The notes beneath the pieces are model-generated. The model was given only the letters and a program-made list of their open reading frames with translations, searched no databases and was not told the DNA's origin. The position numbers were made by a program, and so were the translations under genes. A stretch of DNA of 64,000 nt from Hydrogenophaga sp. IBVHS2. Lineage in GTDB: Bacteria; Pseudomonadota; Gammaproteobacteria; Burkholderiales; Burkholderiaceae_C. The DNA is taken from positions 589,069-653,068 of the forward strand of contig NZ_NFUT01000002.1 of the NCBI RefSeq assembly GCF_002127215.1. Direction: 5' to 3'. This document shows, one piece after another, positions 10,716 to 20,670 of the stretch (positions are counted from its first letter, which is position 1; each line of letters begins with the position of its first letter).

Positions 10716-10804
10716 GCCTCGATGGTGAAATTGGTAGACACAGCGGACTTAAAATCCGCCGCCCCCACCAGGGCGTACCGGTTCGATTCCGGTTCGGGGC
10801 ACCA
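10716..10804 (+). tRNA. tRNA-Leu (anticodon TAA)
   Basis: An 89-nt cloverleaf with encoded CCA. The acceptor stem GCCTCGA pairs with TCGGGGC. The anticodon stem GCGGA/TCCGC encloses the loop CTTAAAA, giving anticodon TAA for UUA codons. The variable arm is long, as in class II leucine tRNAs, and the T arm contains GGTTCGATTCC. A -10-like GACAAT at 10701-10706 sits about 10 bp ahead of the 5' end. UUA is very rare in this genome, so this is a low-use isoacceptor. Confidence 0.95.
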
Positions 10805-10864
10805 GCCACGGCCGGACACCATCACCGGCCACCCTTCCGGACATCACCGGACCAGCGAGTTTTC

Positions 10865-11485
10865 ATGAGCCAATTCAACGCCCCCTTCGAAATCCATGTG
10901 CACGGCGACCTGCCCCTGCGCGAGGACGTGGCCTACGAGCAGATCCAGGAGGCGCTCAAACCCCTGTGGCAGTACGCCGGCGCCCGCTCGCTGGCCGCCG
11001 CTGCGGCCAGCAGCTACGAGGACGAGCCCGGCATCCGGGTCGATCAGGAAGCCCACGTGCTGCAGATCTGCTGGACGGTGGCCGGTGACGAGGACTTCCG
11101 CCAGACCATGGAAGAGGCCTGCATGGGCCTCAACGAGATCAGCGCGGCCGGCGCACCGCTGGAGGTGTCCTTCTACGACACCGAGTACGACGAGGAAGAC
11201 CCGGCCGAGGGCGAGGAAGCCCGCGACGACTTCGTCATGTTCTTCGTCGGTCCCACGCCGGCGGCCATCATGCAGACCCAGCGCGACCTGCTGGTGCAGG
11301 ACGTGGTGCACGTCATGGAGCGCCACTTCGACGCCGCCGAGCTCGGCGATGTGGTGGGCGCCATCGACCAGCTGTTCACCCAGCGCTTCGACGCGCTGGT
11401 CAATTCCATGCAGCTGGGCCGTCCGCCGCGCGGCCATGGCGGCTCGGGCCACGGCGGCCCGCGCAAGCCGCGCCACCTGCACTGA
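10865..11485 (+). CDS. Conserved acidic protein, DUF6806-like
   Basis: A 206-residue soluble, strongly acidic protein starting MSQFNAPFEIHVHGDLP. The tail is basic, Gly/His-rich and disordered (PRGHGGSGHGG...PRHLH). I recognise it as a conserved hypothetical of Comamonadaceae (DUF6806-like), with motifs GPTPAAIMQTQRDLLVQDVV and EPGIRVD. No catalytic motif is visible and the function is unknown. The histidine-rich C-terminus could bind metal, but this is speculation. It stands between tRNA-Leu and an MFS transporter gene 28 bp downstream, with which it may be co-transcribed. Confidence 0.7.
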   Translation: MSQFNAPFEIHVHGDLPLREDVAYEQIQEALKPLWQYAGARSLAAAAASSYEDEPGIRVDQEAHVLQICWTVAGDEDFRQTMEEACMGLNEISAAGAPLEVSFYDTEYDEEDPAEGEEARDDFVMFFVGPTPAAIMQTQRDLLVQDVVHVMERHFDAAELGDVVGAIDQLFTQRFDALVNSMQLGRPPRGHGGSGHGGPRKPRHLH

Positions 11486-11513
11486 AGCCCGGGCGGCCTG
11501 AGGACATCCACCC

Positions 11514-12821
11514 ATGCCGCTGTTTTCTGCCGACGCGCTCAACCCTGGCGTGCGTCCGCGCGAGGTGCTGGGCTGGGCCCTCTACGACTTTGCCAATTCC
11601 GGCTACACCACCGTGGTGCTCACGGCGGTCTTCGCGGCCTACTTCGTGGGTGCCGTGGCCGGCGGCGAAAGCTGGGCCACCCTGGCCTGGACGGCGGCCC
11701 TGAGTGCCTCCCACCTGATCGTCATGCTCACCATGCCCGGCATCGGTGCCTGGGCCGACCAGCACGGGGCCAAACGTCGGCTGCTGGCCCTGTGCACCGT
11801 GGGCTGCGTGCTGAGCACGGCATCGCTGGCGCTGGTGGGGCCGGGTGCGGTGGTGCTGGGTGTGCTGCTGGTGGTGGTGTCGAACACCTTCTTCGCCTGG
11901 GGCGAGTCGCTGGCGGCCGCCTTCCTGCCCGAGCTGGCCCGGCCGCAGGCCATGGGCCGGGTGAGCGGGTGGGGCTGGAGCCTGGGCTACGTGGGCGGCA
12001 TGCTGGCGCTGGGTCTGAGCCTGGCCTGGGTGCTGCAGGCCCAGGCGGCCGGTCGACCGGCCGCCGAGTTCGTGCCGGTGACCATGCTGATCACCGCCGG
12101 CCTGTTTGCCGTGGCCGGCACCGCCTCGCTGCTGCTGCTGCGCGAACATGCCAGCCCCCGGCCGGCCGGTCCTGACACCGGTCTGGGTGCCGCCTGGCGA
12201 CAGCTGCGCGCCACCCTGCGGCAGGCCCGCCACTACCGCGATTTCATGTGGCTCCTGGCCTGCGCCGCGGCCTACCAGGGCGGGGTGGCGGTGGCCATCG
12301 CGCTGGCGGCCATCTATGCCGAGCAGGTGGTGGGCTTCCAGCCGCAGCAGACCATGGTGCTGATCTTCGTGCTCAACATCGCCGCCATGGCAGGAGCCTT
12401 CGCCTTCGGTTACGGCCAGGACAGGCTGGGCCACAAGCGGGCCCTGGCCCTCACGCTGCTGGGCTGGATGGCCACCTGCGTGCTGGCCGCGCTCACCACC
12501 ACCCAGGCGGTGTTCTGGTGGGCCGCTGCCATCGCCGGCCTGTGCATGGGCTCGAGCCAGTCGGCCGGGCGGGCCATGGCAGGGGTGCTGGCGCCGCCGG
12601 CCCAGCTGGCCGAGTTCTATGGCCTGTGGACCTTCGCCACCCGGGTGGCCAGCATCGTGGGTCCGCTGACCTATGGCGCCATCACCTGGATCACCGACGG
12701 CAACCACCGTCTGGCCATCGGCAGCACCGCGCTGCTGTTCGCGCTGGGCCTGGTGTTGCTGGTGCCGGTGGACATGGATCGCGGGCGCCGCGCGGCGCTG
12801 GCCTCCCCACCGCCCGCCTGA
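11514..12821 (+). CDS. MFS transporter, UMF1 (Atg22-like) family
   Basis: A 435-residue integral membrane protein with about 12 hydrophobic helices. The N-terminal signature VLGWALYDFANSGYTTVVL is diagnostic of the UMF1/Atg22-like branch of the major facilitator superfamily (D-F-A-N-S motif). A loop with DQHGAKRRL corresponds to the MFS A-motif, and GYGQDRLGHKRAL is its second-half equivalent. In fungi Atg22 exports amino acids from the vacuole. Bacterial substrates are unknown, so I give none. The start is ATG 11514. It converges with murI, with 6 bp between the stop codons. Confidence 0.85.
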   Translation: MPLFSADALNPGVRPREVLGWALYDFANSGYTTVVLTAVFAAYFVGAVAGGESWATLAWTAALSASHLIVMLTMPGIGAWADQHGAKRRLLALCTVGCVLSTASLALVGPGAVVLGVLLVVVSNTFFAWGESLAAAFLPELARPQAMGRVSGWGWSLGYVGGMLALGLSLAWVLQAQAAGRPAAEFVPVTMLITAGLFAVAGTASLLLLREHASPRPAGPDTGLGAAWRQLRATLRQARHYRDFMWLLACAAAYQGGVAVAIALAAIYAEQVVGFQPQQTMVLIFVLNIAAMAGAFAFGYGQDRLGHKRALALTLLGWMATCVLAALTTTQAVFWWAAAIAGLCMGSSQSAGRAMAGVLAPPAQLAEFYGLWTFATRVASIVGPLTYGAITWITDGNHRLAIGSTALLFALGLVLLVPVDMDRGRRAALASPPPA

Positions 12822-12827
12822 GCGGAC

Positions 12828-13655
12828 TCAGCCCAGGTCGGGCACCACCACGCGCTGCGCCGGCTGCTGCCAGCCCAGCCAGCGGTGCGCAGCGGCGGTG
12901 AGGGCCTCGGGCTCGCCGGTGGTCAGCAGGGCGGATTCGGCCTGCGGGGCCTGGCCGGCTTCGGCCGTGGCCAGCTGCAGCACCTGGCGGGTGCGGCGGG
13001 CCACCGCCTCGCCGGTGTCCACCAGCCGCACGGCCGGGCCGGCAGCCTGCTGCAGCACTTCGATGGCAAAAGGGTAATGGGTGCAGCCCAGCACCAGGGT
13101 GTCGAGGGCCGGCATGGCCTGCCGCACCGAGCCCACATGCTGGTTGCCCAGGCGTCCGATGGCCTCGGCGTCGCCGCGCTCGATGGCCCCGGCCAGACCG
13201 TCGCAGGGCTGGTCGTGGATGTGCAGCGGGCGGGTGGCGGCGGCCTCCAGGCGCTGGCGCAGGGCGCGGTAGCGTTCGCTGCCCAGGGTGCCGCGCGTGG
13301 CCAGCACGCCCACCTGGCCGCTGGCGCTGAGTTCGGCCGCCGGCTTGATGGCCGGCTCCACGCCCACGATGGGCAGGTCGGCGTGGGTGGCGCGCAGGCC
13401 GTCGATGGCCAGCGCGGTGGCGGTGTTGCAGGCCACCACCAGCGCGTCGATGCGGTGGACCTGCCGCAGCCACCGCACGATGGCCTGGGACCGGTTGGCC
13501 ACCCAGTCGGCACTGCGTTCACCGTAGGGCGCGTGCAGGCTGTCGGCCAGGTAGGTGAAACGCACGCCGGGCAGCTCGGTGCGCAGGGCCCGCAGCACGC
13601 TCAGGCCGCCGACCCCGCTGTCGAACACGCCGACGTGGCGAGCGCTGGCGTTCAA
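12828..13655 (-). CDS. murI: Glutamate racemase
   Basis: Converts L-glutamate to D-glutamate for peptidoglycan. The 275-residue protein carries VGVFDSGVGGLSVLRAL at the N-terminus, with the catalytic cysteines in VVACNTATALA and VLGCTHYPF, and the conserved SLHAPYGERS loop. No good ATG lies near the conserved N-terminus. I choose TTG at 13655, which overlaps the stop of the upstream fumarase gene (TTGA), giving MNASARHVGVFDS and suggesting translational coupling. An upstream ATG at 13709 would add 18 basic residues inside the fumarase gene and is less likely. It is last in a minus-strand group yqhA-fumA-murI. Confidence 0.92.
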   Translation of the reverse strand: MNASARHVGVFDSGVGGLSVLRALRTELPGVRFTYLADSLHAPYGERSADWVANRSQAIVRWLRQVHRIDALVVACNTATALAIDGLRATHADLPIVGVEPAIKPAAELSASGQVGVLATRGTLGSERYRALRQRLEAAATRPLHIHDQPCDGLAGAIERGDAEAIGRLGNQHVGSVRQAMPALDTLVLGCTHYPFAIEVLQQAAGPAVRLVDTGEAVARRTRQVLQLATAEAGQAPQAESALLTTGEPEALTAAAHRWLGWQQPAQRVVVPDLG

Positions 13656-15202
13656 GCCGAGGCGACGGTGATGCCCTTGAACTCGCCGCTGGCGATGCGC
13701 TTCTGCCACTCGGCCGGGCCGGTGATGTGGGCGCTGGTGCCGCCGGCGTCCACCGCCACCGTCACCGGCATGTCGACCACGTCGAACTCGTAGATGGCTT
13801 CCATGCCCAGGTCTTCAAAGCCGACCACCCGGGCCGACTTGATGGCCTTGGACACCAGGTAGGCCGCGCCACCCACCGCCATGAGGTAGGCGCTCTGGTG
13901 CTTCTGGATGGCCTCGATGGCCACCGGGCCGCGCTCGGCCTTGCCCACCATGGCGATCAGGCCGGTCTCGGCCAGCATCATCTCGGTGAAGCCGTCCATG
14001 CGGGTGGCGGTGGTGGGGCCGGCCGGGCCGACGGCCTCGTCGCGCACCGGGTCCACCGGGCCCACGTAGTAGATGACCCGGTTGGTGAAGTCCACCGGCA
14101 GCTTCTCGCCCTTGGCCAGCATGCCCTGGATGCGCTTGTGCGCGGCGTCGCGGCCGGTGAGCATCTTGCCGTTGAGCAGCAGGGTCTGGCCCGGCTTCCA
14201 GGCGGCCACATCGGCCTTGGTGAGGGTGTCGAGGTTGACGCGGGTGCTCTTCTGGGTGTCGGGCACCCAGTTGACGTCGGGCCACAGGTCGAGGCTGGGC
14301 GCGTCCAGATAGACCGGGCCGCTGCCGTCCAGCACGAAGTGGGCATGGCGGGTGGCGGCGCAGTTGGGGATCATGGCCACCGGCTTGCTGGCCGCGTGGG
14401 TGGGGTACATCTTGATCTTGACGTCCAGCACCGTGGTCAGGCCGCCCAGGCCCTGCGCACCGATGCCCAGGGCGTTGACCTTGTCATACAGCTCCAGGCG
14501 CAGCTCTTCCACCTGGCTGAGCTTCTCGCCCTTGGCGGCCTTTTCCTGCAGCTGGTACATGTCCAGGTCGTCCATGAGCGACTCCTTGGCCATGAGCACC
14601 GCCTTCTCGGCCGTGCCGCCGATGCCGATGCCCAGCATGCCCGGCGGGCACCAGCCGGCGCCCATGGTGGGCACGGTCTTCATCACCCAGTCAACCACCG
14701 AGTCGCCGGGGTTGAGCATGATCATCTTGCTTTTGTTCTCGCTGCCGCCGCCCTTGGCGGCCACGGTCACTTCCACCGTGTCGCCCGGCACGATCTCGGT
14801 GAAGATGACCGCCGGCGTGTTGTCCTTGGTGTTCTTGCGCAGGAACTGCGGATCGGCCACCACGCTGGCGCGCAGCTGGTTGTCCGGGTGGTTGTAGCCG
14901 CGGCGCACGCCTTCGTTGACCGCGTCTTCCAGCCCGCCGGAAAAGCCTTCCCAGCGCACGTTCATGCCGACCTTGAGGAACACGTTGACGATGCCGGTGT
15001 CCTGGCAGATGGGCCGGTGACCCACGGCGCTCATCCGGCTGTTGGTCAGGATCTGCGCGATGGCGTCCTTGGCGGCGGCGCTCTGCTCGCGCTGGTAGGC
15101 GCGGGCCAGGTGGGCGATGTAGTCGGCCGGGTGGTAGTAGCTGATGTACTGCAGCGCGCCGGCGATGGATTCGATCAGGTCTTCCTGGCGGATGGTGCTC
15201 AT
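13652..15202 (-). CDS. fumA: Fumarate hydratase, class I (iron-sulfur)
   Basis: A 516-residue class I fumarase interconverting fumarate and L-malate in the TCA cycle. The fused alpha/beta form is seen. Cysteines for a labile [4Fe-4S] cluster lie in HRPICQDTGIVN, AGWCPPGMLGIGIGGT and IPNCAATRHAHF, and the C-terminal part carries DPVRDEAVGPAGPTTATRMD. The length agrees with single-chain class I enzymes (about 510-550). ATG 15202 lies 34 bp below yqhA in the same direction, and its stop overlaps the murI start. This oxygen-labile enzyme in an aerobe also carrying cbb3 oxidase fits a micro-oxic-capable lifestyle. Confidence 0.95.
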   Translation of the reverse strand: MSTIRQEDLIESIAGALQYISYYHPADYIAHLARAYQREQSAAAKDAIAQILTNSRMSAVGHRPICQDTGIVNVFLKVGMNVRWEGFSGGLEDAVNEGVRRGYNHPDNQLRASVVADPQFLRKNTKDNTPAVIFTEIVPGDTVEVTVAAKGGGSENKSKMIMLNPGDSVVDWVMKTVPTMGAGWCPPGMLGIGIGGTAEKAVLMAKESLMDDLDMYQLQEKAAKGEKLSQVEELRLELYDKVNALGIGAQGLGGLTTVLDVKIKMYPTHAASKPVAMIPNCAATRHAHFVLDGSGPVYLDAPSLDLWPDVNWVPDTQKSTRVNLDTLTKADVAAWKPGQTLLLNGKMLTGRDAAHKRIQGMLAKGEKLPVDFTNRVIYYVGPVDPVRDEAVGPAGPTTATRMDGFTEMMLAETGLIAMVGKAERGPVAIEAIQKHQSAYLMAVGGAAYLVSKAIKSARVVGFEDLGMEAIYEFDVVDMPVTVAVDAGGTSAHITGPAEWQKRIASGEFKGITVASA

Positions 15203-15235
15203 GGTCTCAACAGGTGGGTGGGGGAGGGGGCAGAT

Positions 15236-15832
15236 TCAGTGCTTGCCGCTGTCCGGCACATGCATCAGGCGGTCGGCCAGGGCGATGGCCATGGCGCTGA
15301 ACAGGAAGGCCACATGGATGATGGTCTGCCACATCAGCACCTTCTCGTCGTAGTTGGCCGCGTTGATGAAGGTCTTGAGCAGGTGGATGGAGCTGATGCC
15401 GATGATGGCCGTGGCCAGCTTGACCTTGAGCACCGAGGCATTCACGTGGCTGAGCCATTCGGGCTGGTCGGGGTGGGATTCGAGGTTCATGCGGCTCACG
15501 AAGGTCTCGTAGCCACCCACGATCACCATGATGAGCAGGTTGCTGATCATGACCACGTCGATCAGGGCCAGCACCACCAGCATGATGATGGTCTCGTTCA
15601 GGCCGGTCAGGGCCACGTCGCTCTTGTAGCCGATGCTGGTGATGAGCTTCTGCAGCGCCGCTTCGTTGCCGAAGGCGGCCTCGATCAGGTGCACCAGCTC
15701 GACCCAGAAATGGAACACATAGATGCCCTGGGCGGCGATCAGGCCCAGGTACAGCGGCAGCTGCAGCCAGCGGCTGGCAAAGATCAGGTTGGGCAGGGGC
15801 CGGATGGGGCTGGTTTTGACGGGATCGGTCAT
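15236..15832 (-). CDS. YqhA/UPF0114 family membrane protein
   Basis: A 198-residue inner-membrane protein with three to four hydrophobic segments: [37 protein letters not shown] and [18 protein letters not shown]. The conserved stretch [14 protein letters not shown] and [20 protein letters not shown] identify the YqhA / TIGR00645 family. Its biochemical role is unknown. It is first in the minus-strand group yqhA-fumA-murI and diverges from acs, with a 155-bp intergenic region. Confidence 0.88.
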   Translation of the reverse strand: MTDPVKTSPIRPLPNLIFASRWLQLPLYLGLIAAQGIYVFHFWVELVHLIEAAFGNEAALQKLITSIGYKSDVALTGLNETIIMLVVLALIDVVMISNLLIMVIVGGYETFVSRMNLESHPDQPEWLSHVNASVLKVKLATAIIGISSIHLLKTFINAANYDEKVLMWQTIIHVAFLFSAMAIALADRLMHVPDSGKH

Positions 15833-15987
15833 GGGCAGGGAAAATGCGTGGTGGTCCGGGCGGGGTTGTACCCACCTGACGGGCAGCCTGCTATTGTAGG
15901 TGTCGCCTCTGTGTCAGTGGCCTGTAAGAGCCCCTGCGCACAGTGCCCGGCGTTCCGGTTTTCAACAACATCTCAGGAGACTTGCGC

Positions 15988-17982
15988 ATGTCCGCACCCT
16001 CGTCGTCGATCGAATCCACCCTGGTCGAGAACCGGGTCTTCGAACCCTCTGCCGCCACCGTCCGGGCCGCCCGCATCTCGGGCATGGACGCCTACCAGGC
16101 GCTGTGCGCCGAGGCAGAGCGGGATCACGAGGGCTTCTGGGCCCGGCTGGCGCGCGAGACCCTGACCTGGCACAAGCCCTTCACCCAGACGCTGGATGCG
16201 TCCCAGGCGCCCTTCTACAAATGGTTCCAGGACGGCGAGCTCAATGCGTCGTTCAACTGCCTGGACCGCCACATGGGCACCCCGGTCGAGAACAAGACCG
16301 CCATCATCTTCGAGGCCGACGGCGGCGAGGTCACCCGCGTCACCTACCGCGAACTGCTGGCCAAAGTGTCGCAATTTGCGAATGTTCTCAAGGCCAAGGG
16401 CGTGAAGAAGGGCGACCGGGTCGTCATCTACATGCCCATGACCATCGAAGGCGTGGTGGCCATGCAGGCCTGCGCCCGCATCGGCGCCACCCACTCGGTG
16501 GTGTTCGGCGGCTTCTCGGCCAAGGCGCTGCAGGAGCGCATCCAGGACGCCGGCGCCGTGGCGGTCATCACCGCCAACTACCAGCTGCGCGGCGGCAAGG
16601 AACTGCCGCTGAAGTCCATCGTGGACGAAGGCATCGCCATGGGCGGCTGCGACACCATCAGGAACGTGATCGTGTTCCAGCGCACCCCCACCGCCTGCCA
16701 CATGGTGGCCGGCCGCGACACCTTCATGCACGAGGACATGGCCGGCCAGTCCACCACCTGCCCGGCCGAGATGGTGGGTGCGGAGCACCCGCTGTTCGTG
16801 CTCTACACCTCCGGCTCCACCGGCAAGCCCAAGGGCGTGCAGCACAGCACCGGCGGCTACCTGCTGTGGGCCAACCTGACCATGAACTGGACCTTCGACC
16901 TGAAGGCCGACGACATCTTCTGGTGCACCGCCGACATCGGCTGGATCACCGGCCACAGCTACGTGGCCTACGGCCCGCTGGCCGCCGGCGCCACCCAGAT
17001 CGTGTTCGAGGGTGTGCCCACCTACCCGAATGCCGGCCGCTTCTGGCAGATGATCGAGAAGCACAAGTGCACCATCTTCTACACCGCGCCCACGGCCATC
17101 CGCTCGCTCATCAAGGCGGCCGAGGGCGACGAGAAGGTGCACCCGGCCCGCTCCGACCTCTCCAGCCTGCGCCTGCTGGGTTCGGTGGGCGAGCCCATCA
17201 ACCCCGAGGCCTGGATGTGGTACTACAAGCATGTGGGCGGCGAGCGCTGCCCCATCGTGGACACCTTCTGGCAGACCGAGACCGGCGGCCACATGATCAC
17301 CCCGCTGCCGGGCGCCACGCCGCTGGTGCCGGGCTCCTGCACGCTGCCGCTGCCGGGCATTGCCGCTGCCATCGTGGACGAGACCGGCAATGACGTGGCG
17401 AACGGCGCCGGCGGCATCCTGGTGGTCAAGAAGCCCTGGCCGTCCATGATCCGCACCATCTGGGGCGACCCCGAGCGTTTCAAGAAGAGCTACTTCCCGG
17501 ACGAGCTGCGCGGCTACTACCTGGCCGGCGACGGTGCGGTGCGCAGCGCCGACCGCGGCTATTTCCGCATCACCGGCCGCATCGACGACGTGCTCAACGT
17601 CTCGGGCCACCGCATGGGCACCATGGAGATCGAGTCCGCCCTGGTCGGCAAGACCGACCTGGTGGCCGAGGCCGCCGTGGTGGGCCGTCCGGACGACCTC
17701 ACCGGCGAGGCCATCGTGGCCTTCGTGGTGCTCAAGCGCTCCCGCCCCACCGGCGACGAGGCCAAGGCCATCGCCAAGGAGCTGCGCGACTGGGTGGGCA
17801 AGGAGATCGGCCCGATCGCCAAGCCGAAGGACATCCGCTTCGGCGACAACCTGCCCAAGACCCGCTCCGGCAAGATCATGCGCCGCCTGCTGCGCTCCAT
17901 CGCCAAGGGCGAGGCCATCACCCAGGACACCTCCACCCTGGAAAATCCGGCCATCCTGGAGCAGCTCGCCCAGAACAACTGA
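15988..17982 (+). CDS. acs: Acetyl-CoA synthetase (AMP-forming)
   Basis: A 664-residue enzyme activating acetate to acetyl-CoA via acetyl-AMP. It shows the ACAS N-terminal domain, the P-loop-like adenylation motif [14 protein letters not shown] near residue 272, the Trp/Gly region [14 protein letters not shown], the motif [11 protein letters not shown], the hinge [16 protein letters not shown], and the C-terminal [14 protein letters not shown] whose lysine is the usual acetylation-controlled catalytic residue. ATG 15988 follows an AGGAGA ribosome site at 15975-15980. The frame open further upstream to 15943 is less likely. With aceA at 40913 it provides acetate assimilation through the glyoxylate bypass. 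A bidirectional terminator follows. Confidence 0.97.
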   Translation: MSAPSSSIESTLVENRVFEPSAATVRAARISGMDAYQALCAEAERDHEGFWARLARETLTWHKPFTQTLDASQAPFYKWFQDGELNASFNCLDRHMGTPVENKTAIIFEADGGEVTRVTYRELLAKVSQFANVLKAKGVKKGDRVVIYMPMTIEGVVAMQACARIGATHSVVFGGFSAKALQERIQDAGAVAVITANYQLRGGKELPLKSIVDEGIAMGGCDTIRNVIVFQRTPTACHMVAGRDTFMHEDMAGQSTTCPAEMVGAEHPLFVLYTSGSTGKPKGVQHSTGGYLLWANLTMNWTFDLKADDIFWCTADIGWITGHSYVAYGPLAAGATQIVFEGVPTYPNAGRFWQMIEKHKCTIFYTAPTAIRSLIKAAEGDEKVHPARSDLSSLRLLGSVGEPINPEAWMWYYKHVGGERCPIVDTFWQTETGGHMITPLPGATPLVPGSCTLPLPGIAAAIVDETGNDVANGAGGILVVKKPWPSMIRTIWGDPERFKKSYFPDELRGYYLAGDGAVRSADRGYFRITGRIDDVLNVSGHRMGTMEIESALVGKTDLVAEAAVVGRPDDLTGEAIVAFVVLKRSRPTGDEAKAIAKELRDWVGKEIGPIAKPKDIRFGDNLPKTRSGKIMRRLLRSIAKGEAITQDTSTLENPAILEQLAQNN

Positions 17983-17998
17983 GCCTGCTTCGCCCATG

Positions 17999-18029
17999 AA
18001 AAAACCCGCCTTCGAGGCGGGTTTTTTTT
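17999..18029. terminator. Bidirectional intrinsic terminator, acs / cytochrome c
   Basis: The hairpin CCCGCCT-tcg-AGGCGGG is flanked by a run of A on the left and a run of T on the right, so it reads as an intrinsic terminator on both strands. It sits between the convergent acs gene and the small cytochrome c gene, which fits this dual use. Confidence 0.9.
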
Positions 18030-18055
18030 CGGGGCTGCGCCGCAGGCGCAGGCCA

Positions 18056-18361
18056 TCACTTCATGCCCAGGATCCAGGCGGAGAGCTTCTTGGCCTCGGC
18101 GTCGCTGACCTGCGGGTTGGCGGGCATGGGGATGGCACCCCAGACGCCGGCGCCACCCTTCTGGATCTTGGTGGCCAGCATGTCGACGGCCTTGGCGTCG
18201 CCGGCGTACTTCTTGGCGATGTCCTTGTAGGACGGGCCGACCAGCTTCTTGTCCATGGCGTGGCAGGCCAGGCAGTTCTTGCTCTTGGCCAGGGCCTCGT
18301 CGGCCATGGCAGGGGCCGACAGCACGGCCAGCGAGGCCATAATCATCAGGGTGCGTTTCAT
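18056..18361 (-). CDS. Small class I cytochrome c (c551/c552 type)
   Basis: A 101-residue periplasmic electron carrier. The N-terminal 20 residues (MKRTLMIMASLAVLSAPAMA) form a Sec signal peptide. The mature part has one haem site, NCLACH, and a Met axial ligand in AIPMPANPQVSD. Size and motif order match the c551/c552/c5-like single-haem cytochromes that deliver electrons to terminal oxidases or denitrification enzymes. It could feed the cbb3 oxidase encoded 13 kb away, but this is inference. It is monocistronic, with the acs-side terminator behind it. Confidence 0.92.
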   Translation of the reverse strand: MKRTLMIMASLAVLSAPAMADEALAKSKNCLACHAMDKKLVGPSYKDIAKKYAGDAKAVDMLATKIQKGGAGVWGAIPMPANPQVSDAEAKKLSAWILGMK

Positions 18362-18493
18362 GGGGTTGTGTCCTCTGGGGGTGGTTGCGGTAGCGGTCGG
18401 ATTCTATCCAGACCCTGTTGGTTCAATCCCCCGAAACGCCACGGATTCACTGCTTTTTGCCGGGTGTTTACCCGCGCTTCACCGGAGGTTTCC

Positions 18494-18733
18494 ATGTATT
18501 TCCTGTCTGCCGGCGTGGTGCTGCTGCTGTTCAAGTACCTCGAGGTCGGCCCGGTGGCCGGCTGGTCGTGGTGGGTGGTGCTGGCGCCTTTCGGTCTGGC
18601 GGTGCTCTGGTGGGCCTGGGCCGACAGTTCGGGATACACCCGCCGCAAGCAGATGGAGAAGATGGACCAGCGCAAGGCCGACCGGATCGAGAAGCAGCGC
18701 AAGGCCCTGGGCCTGGACCGGCATCGCCGCTAG
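18494..18733 (+). CDS. TIGR04438 family Trp-rich small protein
   Basis: A 79-residue protein with a hydrophobic N-terminal half of two membrane segments ([19 protein letters not shown] and [21 protein letters not shown]). A highly basic coiled-coil-like tail follows ([21 protein letters not shown]). The Trp-rich first half and Lys/Arg tail match the TIGR04438 family, which is largely confined to Burkholderiales and has no known function. ATG 18494 follows the ribosome site GGAGG at 18483-18487. Confidence 0.85.
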   Translation: MYFLSAGVVLLLFKYLEVGPVAGWSWWVVLAPFGLAVLWWAWADSSGYTRRKQMEKMDQRKADRIEKQRKALGLDRHRR

Positions 18734-18810
18734 GGGCATCGAGCCCCGCCGATAATCCCGGGTTGACCGATGCACGGTCGCCCACCACCCACAACGACCC
18801 CCGAGACACC

Positions 18811-20670
18811 ATGCCGCAATACCGCTCCAAGACCTCCACCGCCGGCCGCAACCAGGCCGGAGCCCGCGCCCTCTGGCGTGCCACCGGCATGAAGGATGGC
18901 GACTTCGGCAAGCCCATCATTGCCATCGCGAACTCCTTCACCCAGTTCGTGCCCGGCCATGTGCACCTCAAGGACCTGGGCCAGCTGGTGGCCCGCGAGA
19001 TCGAGGCGGTGGGCGGTGTGGCCAAGGAGTTCAACACCATCGCGGTGGACGACGGCATCGCCATGGGCCACGACGGCATGCTGTACTCGCTGCCCAGCCG
19101 CGACATCATTGCCGACTCGGTGGAGTACATGGTCAACGCCCACTGCGCGGATGCGCTGGTGTGCATCTCCAACTGCGACAAGATCACCCCCGGCATGCTC
19201 ATGGCGGCCATGCGGCTGAACATCCCGGTGGTGTTCGTCTCGGGCGGTCCGATGGAGGCCGGCAAGGTGCGCCTGGCCGTGCCGGGCAGCGCCACCATCC
19301 AGATCAAGAAGCTCGACCTGATCGACGCCATGGTCATGGCCGCCGACGACAAGGTGTCCGACGCCGACCTGGCCGAGGTGGAGCGCTCCGCCTGCCCCAC
19401 CTGCGGTTCGTGCTCGGGCATGTTCACCGCCAACTCCATGAACTGCCTGACCGAGGCCCTGGGCCTCTCGCTGCCGGGCAACGGCACGGTGCTGGCCACC
19501 CACGCCGACCGCGAGGAGCTGTTCAAGCGCGCCGGCCGCACGGTGGTGGAACTCTGCCGCCGCTACTACGAGCAGGAAGACACCTCGGTGCTGCCGCGCG
19601 CCATCGGCAAGAAGGCGTTCGAGAACGCCATGACGCTCGACATCGCCATGGGCGGCTCCACCAACACCATCCTGCACATCCTGGCCGCCGCGCAGGAAGC
19701 CGGGATCGATTTCGACATGGCCGACATCGACCGCATGTCGCGCGACGTGCCGCAGCTGTGCAAGGTGGCGCCCAACACCAACAAGTACCACATCGAGGAC
19801 GTGCACCGCGCCGGCGGCATCATGGCCATCCTGGGCGAGCTCGATCGCGCCGGCAAGCTGCACACCGACGTGCCCACGGTGCACGCCCCCACGCTCAAGC
19901 ACGCGCTGGACGAATGGGACGTGGCCCGCAACCCGTCCGAGGCGGTCAAGACCTTCTACCTGGCCGGTCCGGCCGGCATTCCCACCCAGGTGGCCTTCAG
20001 CCAGAACACCCGCTGGCCCAGCCTGGACCTCGACCGCGCCGAGGGCTGCATCCGTTCCTACGACCATGCCTTCTCCAAGGAGGGTGGTCTGGCGGTGCTG
20101 CGCGGCAACATCGCGGTGGACGGCTGCGTGGTCAAGACCGCCGGCGTGGACGACAGCCTGATGGTGTTCGAAGGCCCGGCCCATGTGGTGGAGAGCCAGG
20201 ACGACGCGGTGCAGAACATCCTGGACGACAAGGTCAAGGCCGGCGACGTGGTGGTGGTCCGCTACGAAGGCCCCAAGGGCGGCCCCGGCATGCAGGAAAT
20301 GCTCTACCCCACGAGCTACATCAAGTCCAAGGGCCTGGGCAAGGCCTGTGCGCTGCTCACCGACGGCCGCTTCTCGGGCGGCACCTCGGGCCTGTCCATC
20401 GGCCACTGCTCGCCCGAGGCGGCCGCCGGCGGCGCCATCGGCCTGGTGCGCAACGGTGACCGCATCCGGATCGACATTCCCAACCGCAGCATCAACGTGC
20501 TGGTGAGCGACGAGGAACTGGCCCGCCGCCGCGCCGAGCAGGACGCCAAGGGCTGGAAGCCCGAGCAGCCGCGCCCGCGCCAGGTCTCGGCCGCGCTGCG
20601 CGCCTACGCGCTGCTGGCCACCTCGGCCGACAAGGGTGCGGTGCGCGACCTGTCCAGGCTGGAAGGCTGA
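18811..20670 (+). CDS. ilvD: Dihydroxy-acid dehydratase
   Basis: A 619-residue iron-sulfur enzyme that dehydrates dihydroxy-isovalerate and dihydroxy-methylvalerate in the valine, leucine and isoleucine pathway. It shows the IlvD/Edd cysteines in [10 protein letters not shown] and [18 protein letters not shown], and the C-terminal signature [19 protein letters not shown]. The length equals the long (E. coli-like, about 616) form. Start ATG 18811. Its stop overlaps the lgt start by one base (TGATG), so the two are probably co-translated. Confidence 0.97.
   Translation: MPQYRSKTSTAGRNQAGARALWRATGMKDGDFGKPIIAIANSFTQFVPGHVHLKDLGQLVAREIEAVGGVAKEFNTIAVDDGIAMGHDGMLYSLPSRDIIADSVEYMVNAHCADALVCISNCDKITPGMLMAAMRLNIPVVFVSGGPMEAGKVRLAVPGSATIQIKKLDLIDAMVMAADDKVSDADLAEVERSACPTCGSCSGMFTANSMNCLTEALGLSLPGNGTVLATHADREELFKRAGRTVVELCRRYYEQEDTSVLPRAIGKKAFENAMTLDIAMGGSTNTILHILAAAQEAGIDFDMADIDRMSRDVPQLCKVAPNTNKYHIEDVHRAGGIMAILGELDRAGKLHTDVPTVHAPTLKHALDEWDVARNPSEAVKTFYLAGPAGIPTQVAFSQNTRWPSLDLDRAEGCIRSYDHAFSKEGGLAVLRGNIAVDGCVVKTAGVDDSLMVFEGPAHVVESQDDAVQNILDDKVKAGDVVVVRYEGPKGGPGMQEMLYPTSYIKSKGLGKACALLTDGRFSGGTSGLSIGHCSPEAAAGGAIGLVRNGDRIRIDIPNRSINVLVSDEELARRRAEQDAKGWKPEQPRPRQVSAALRAYALLATSADKGAVRDLSRLEG

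Noticed and set aside
13727..16165. Plus-strand frame of 812 codons opposite fumA and yqhA
   Set aside because: No recognisable domain. The fumarase cysteine motifs prove the minus strand.
15973..17997. Minus-strand frame of 674 codons opposite acs
   Set aside because: The acs product is unmistakable. The antisense product is His/Gly/Val-rich without family motifs.
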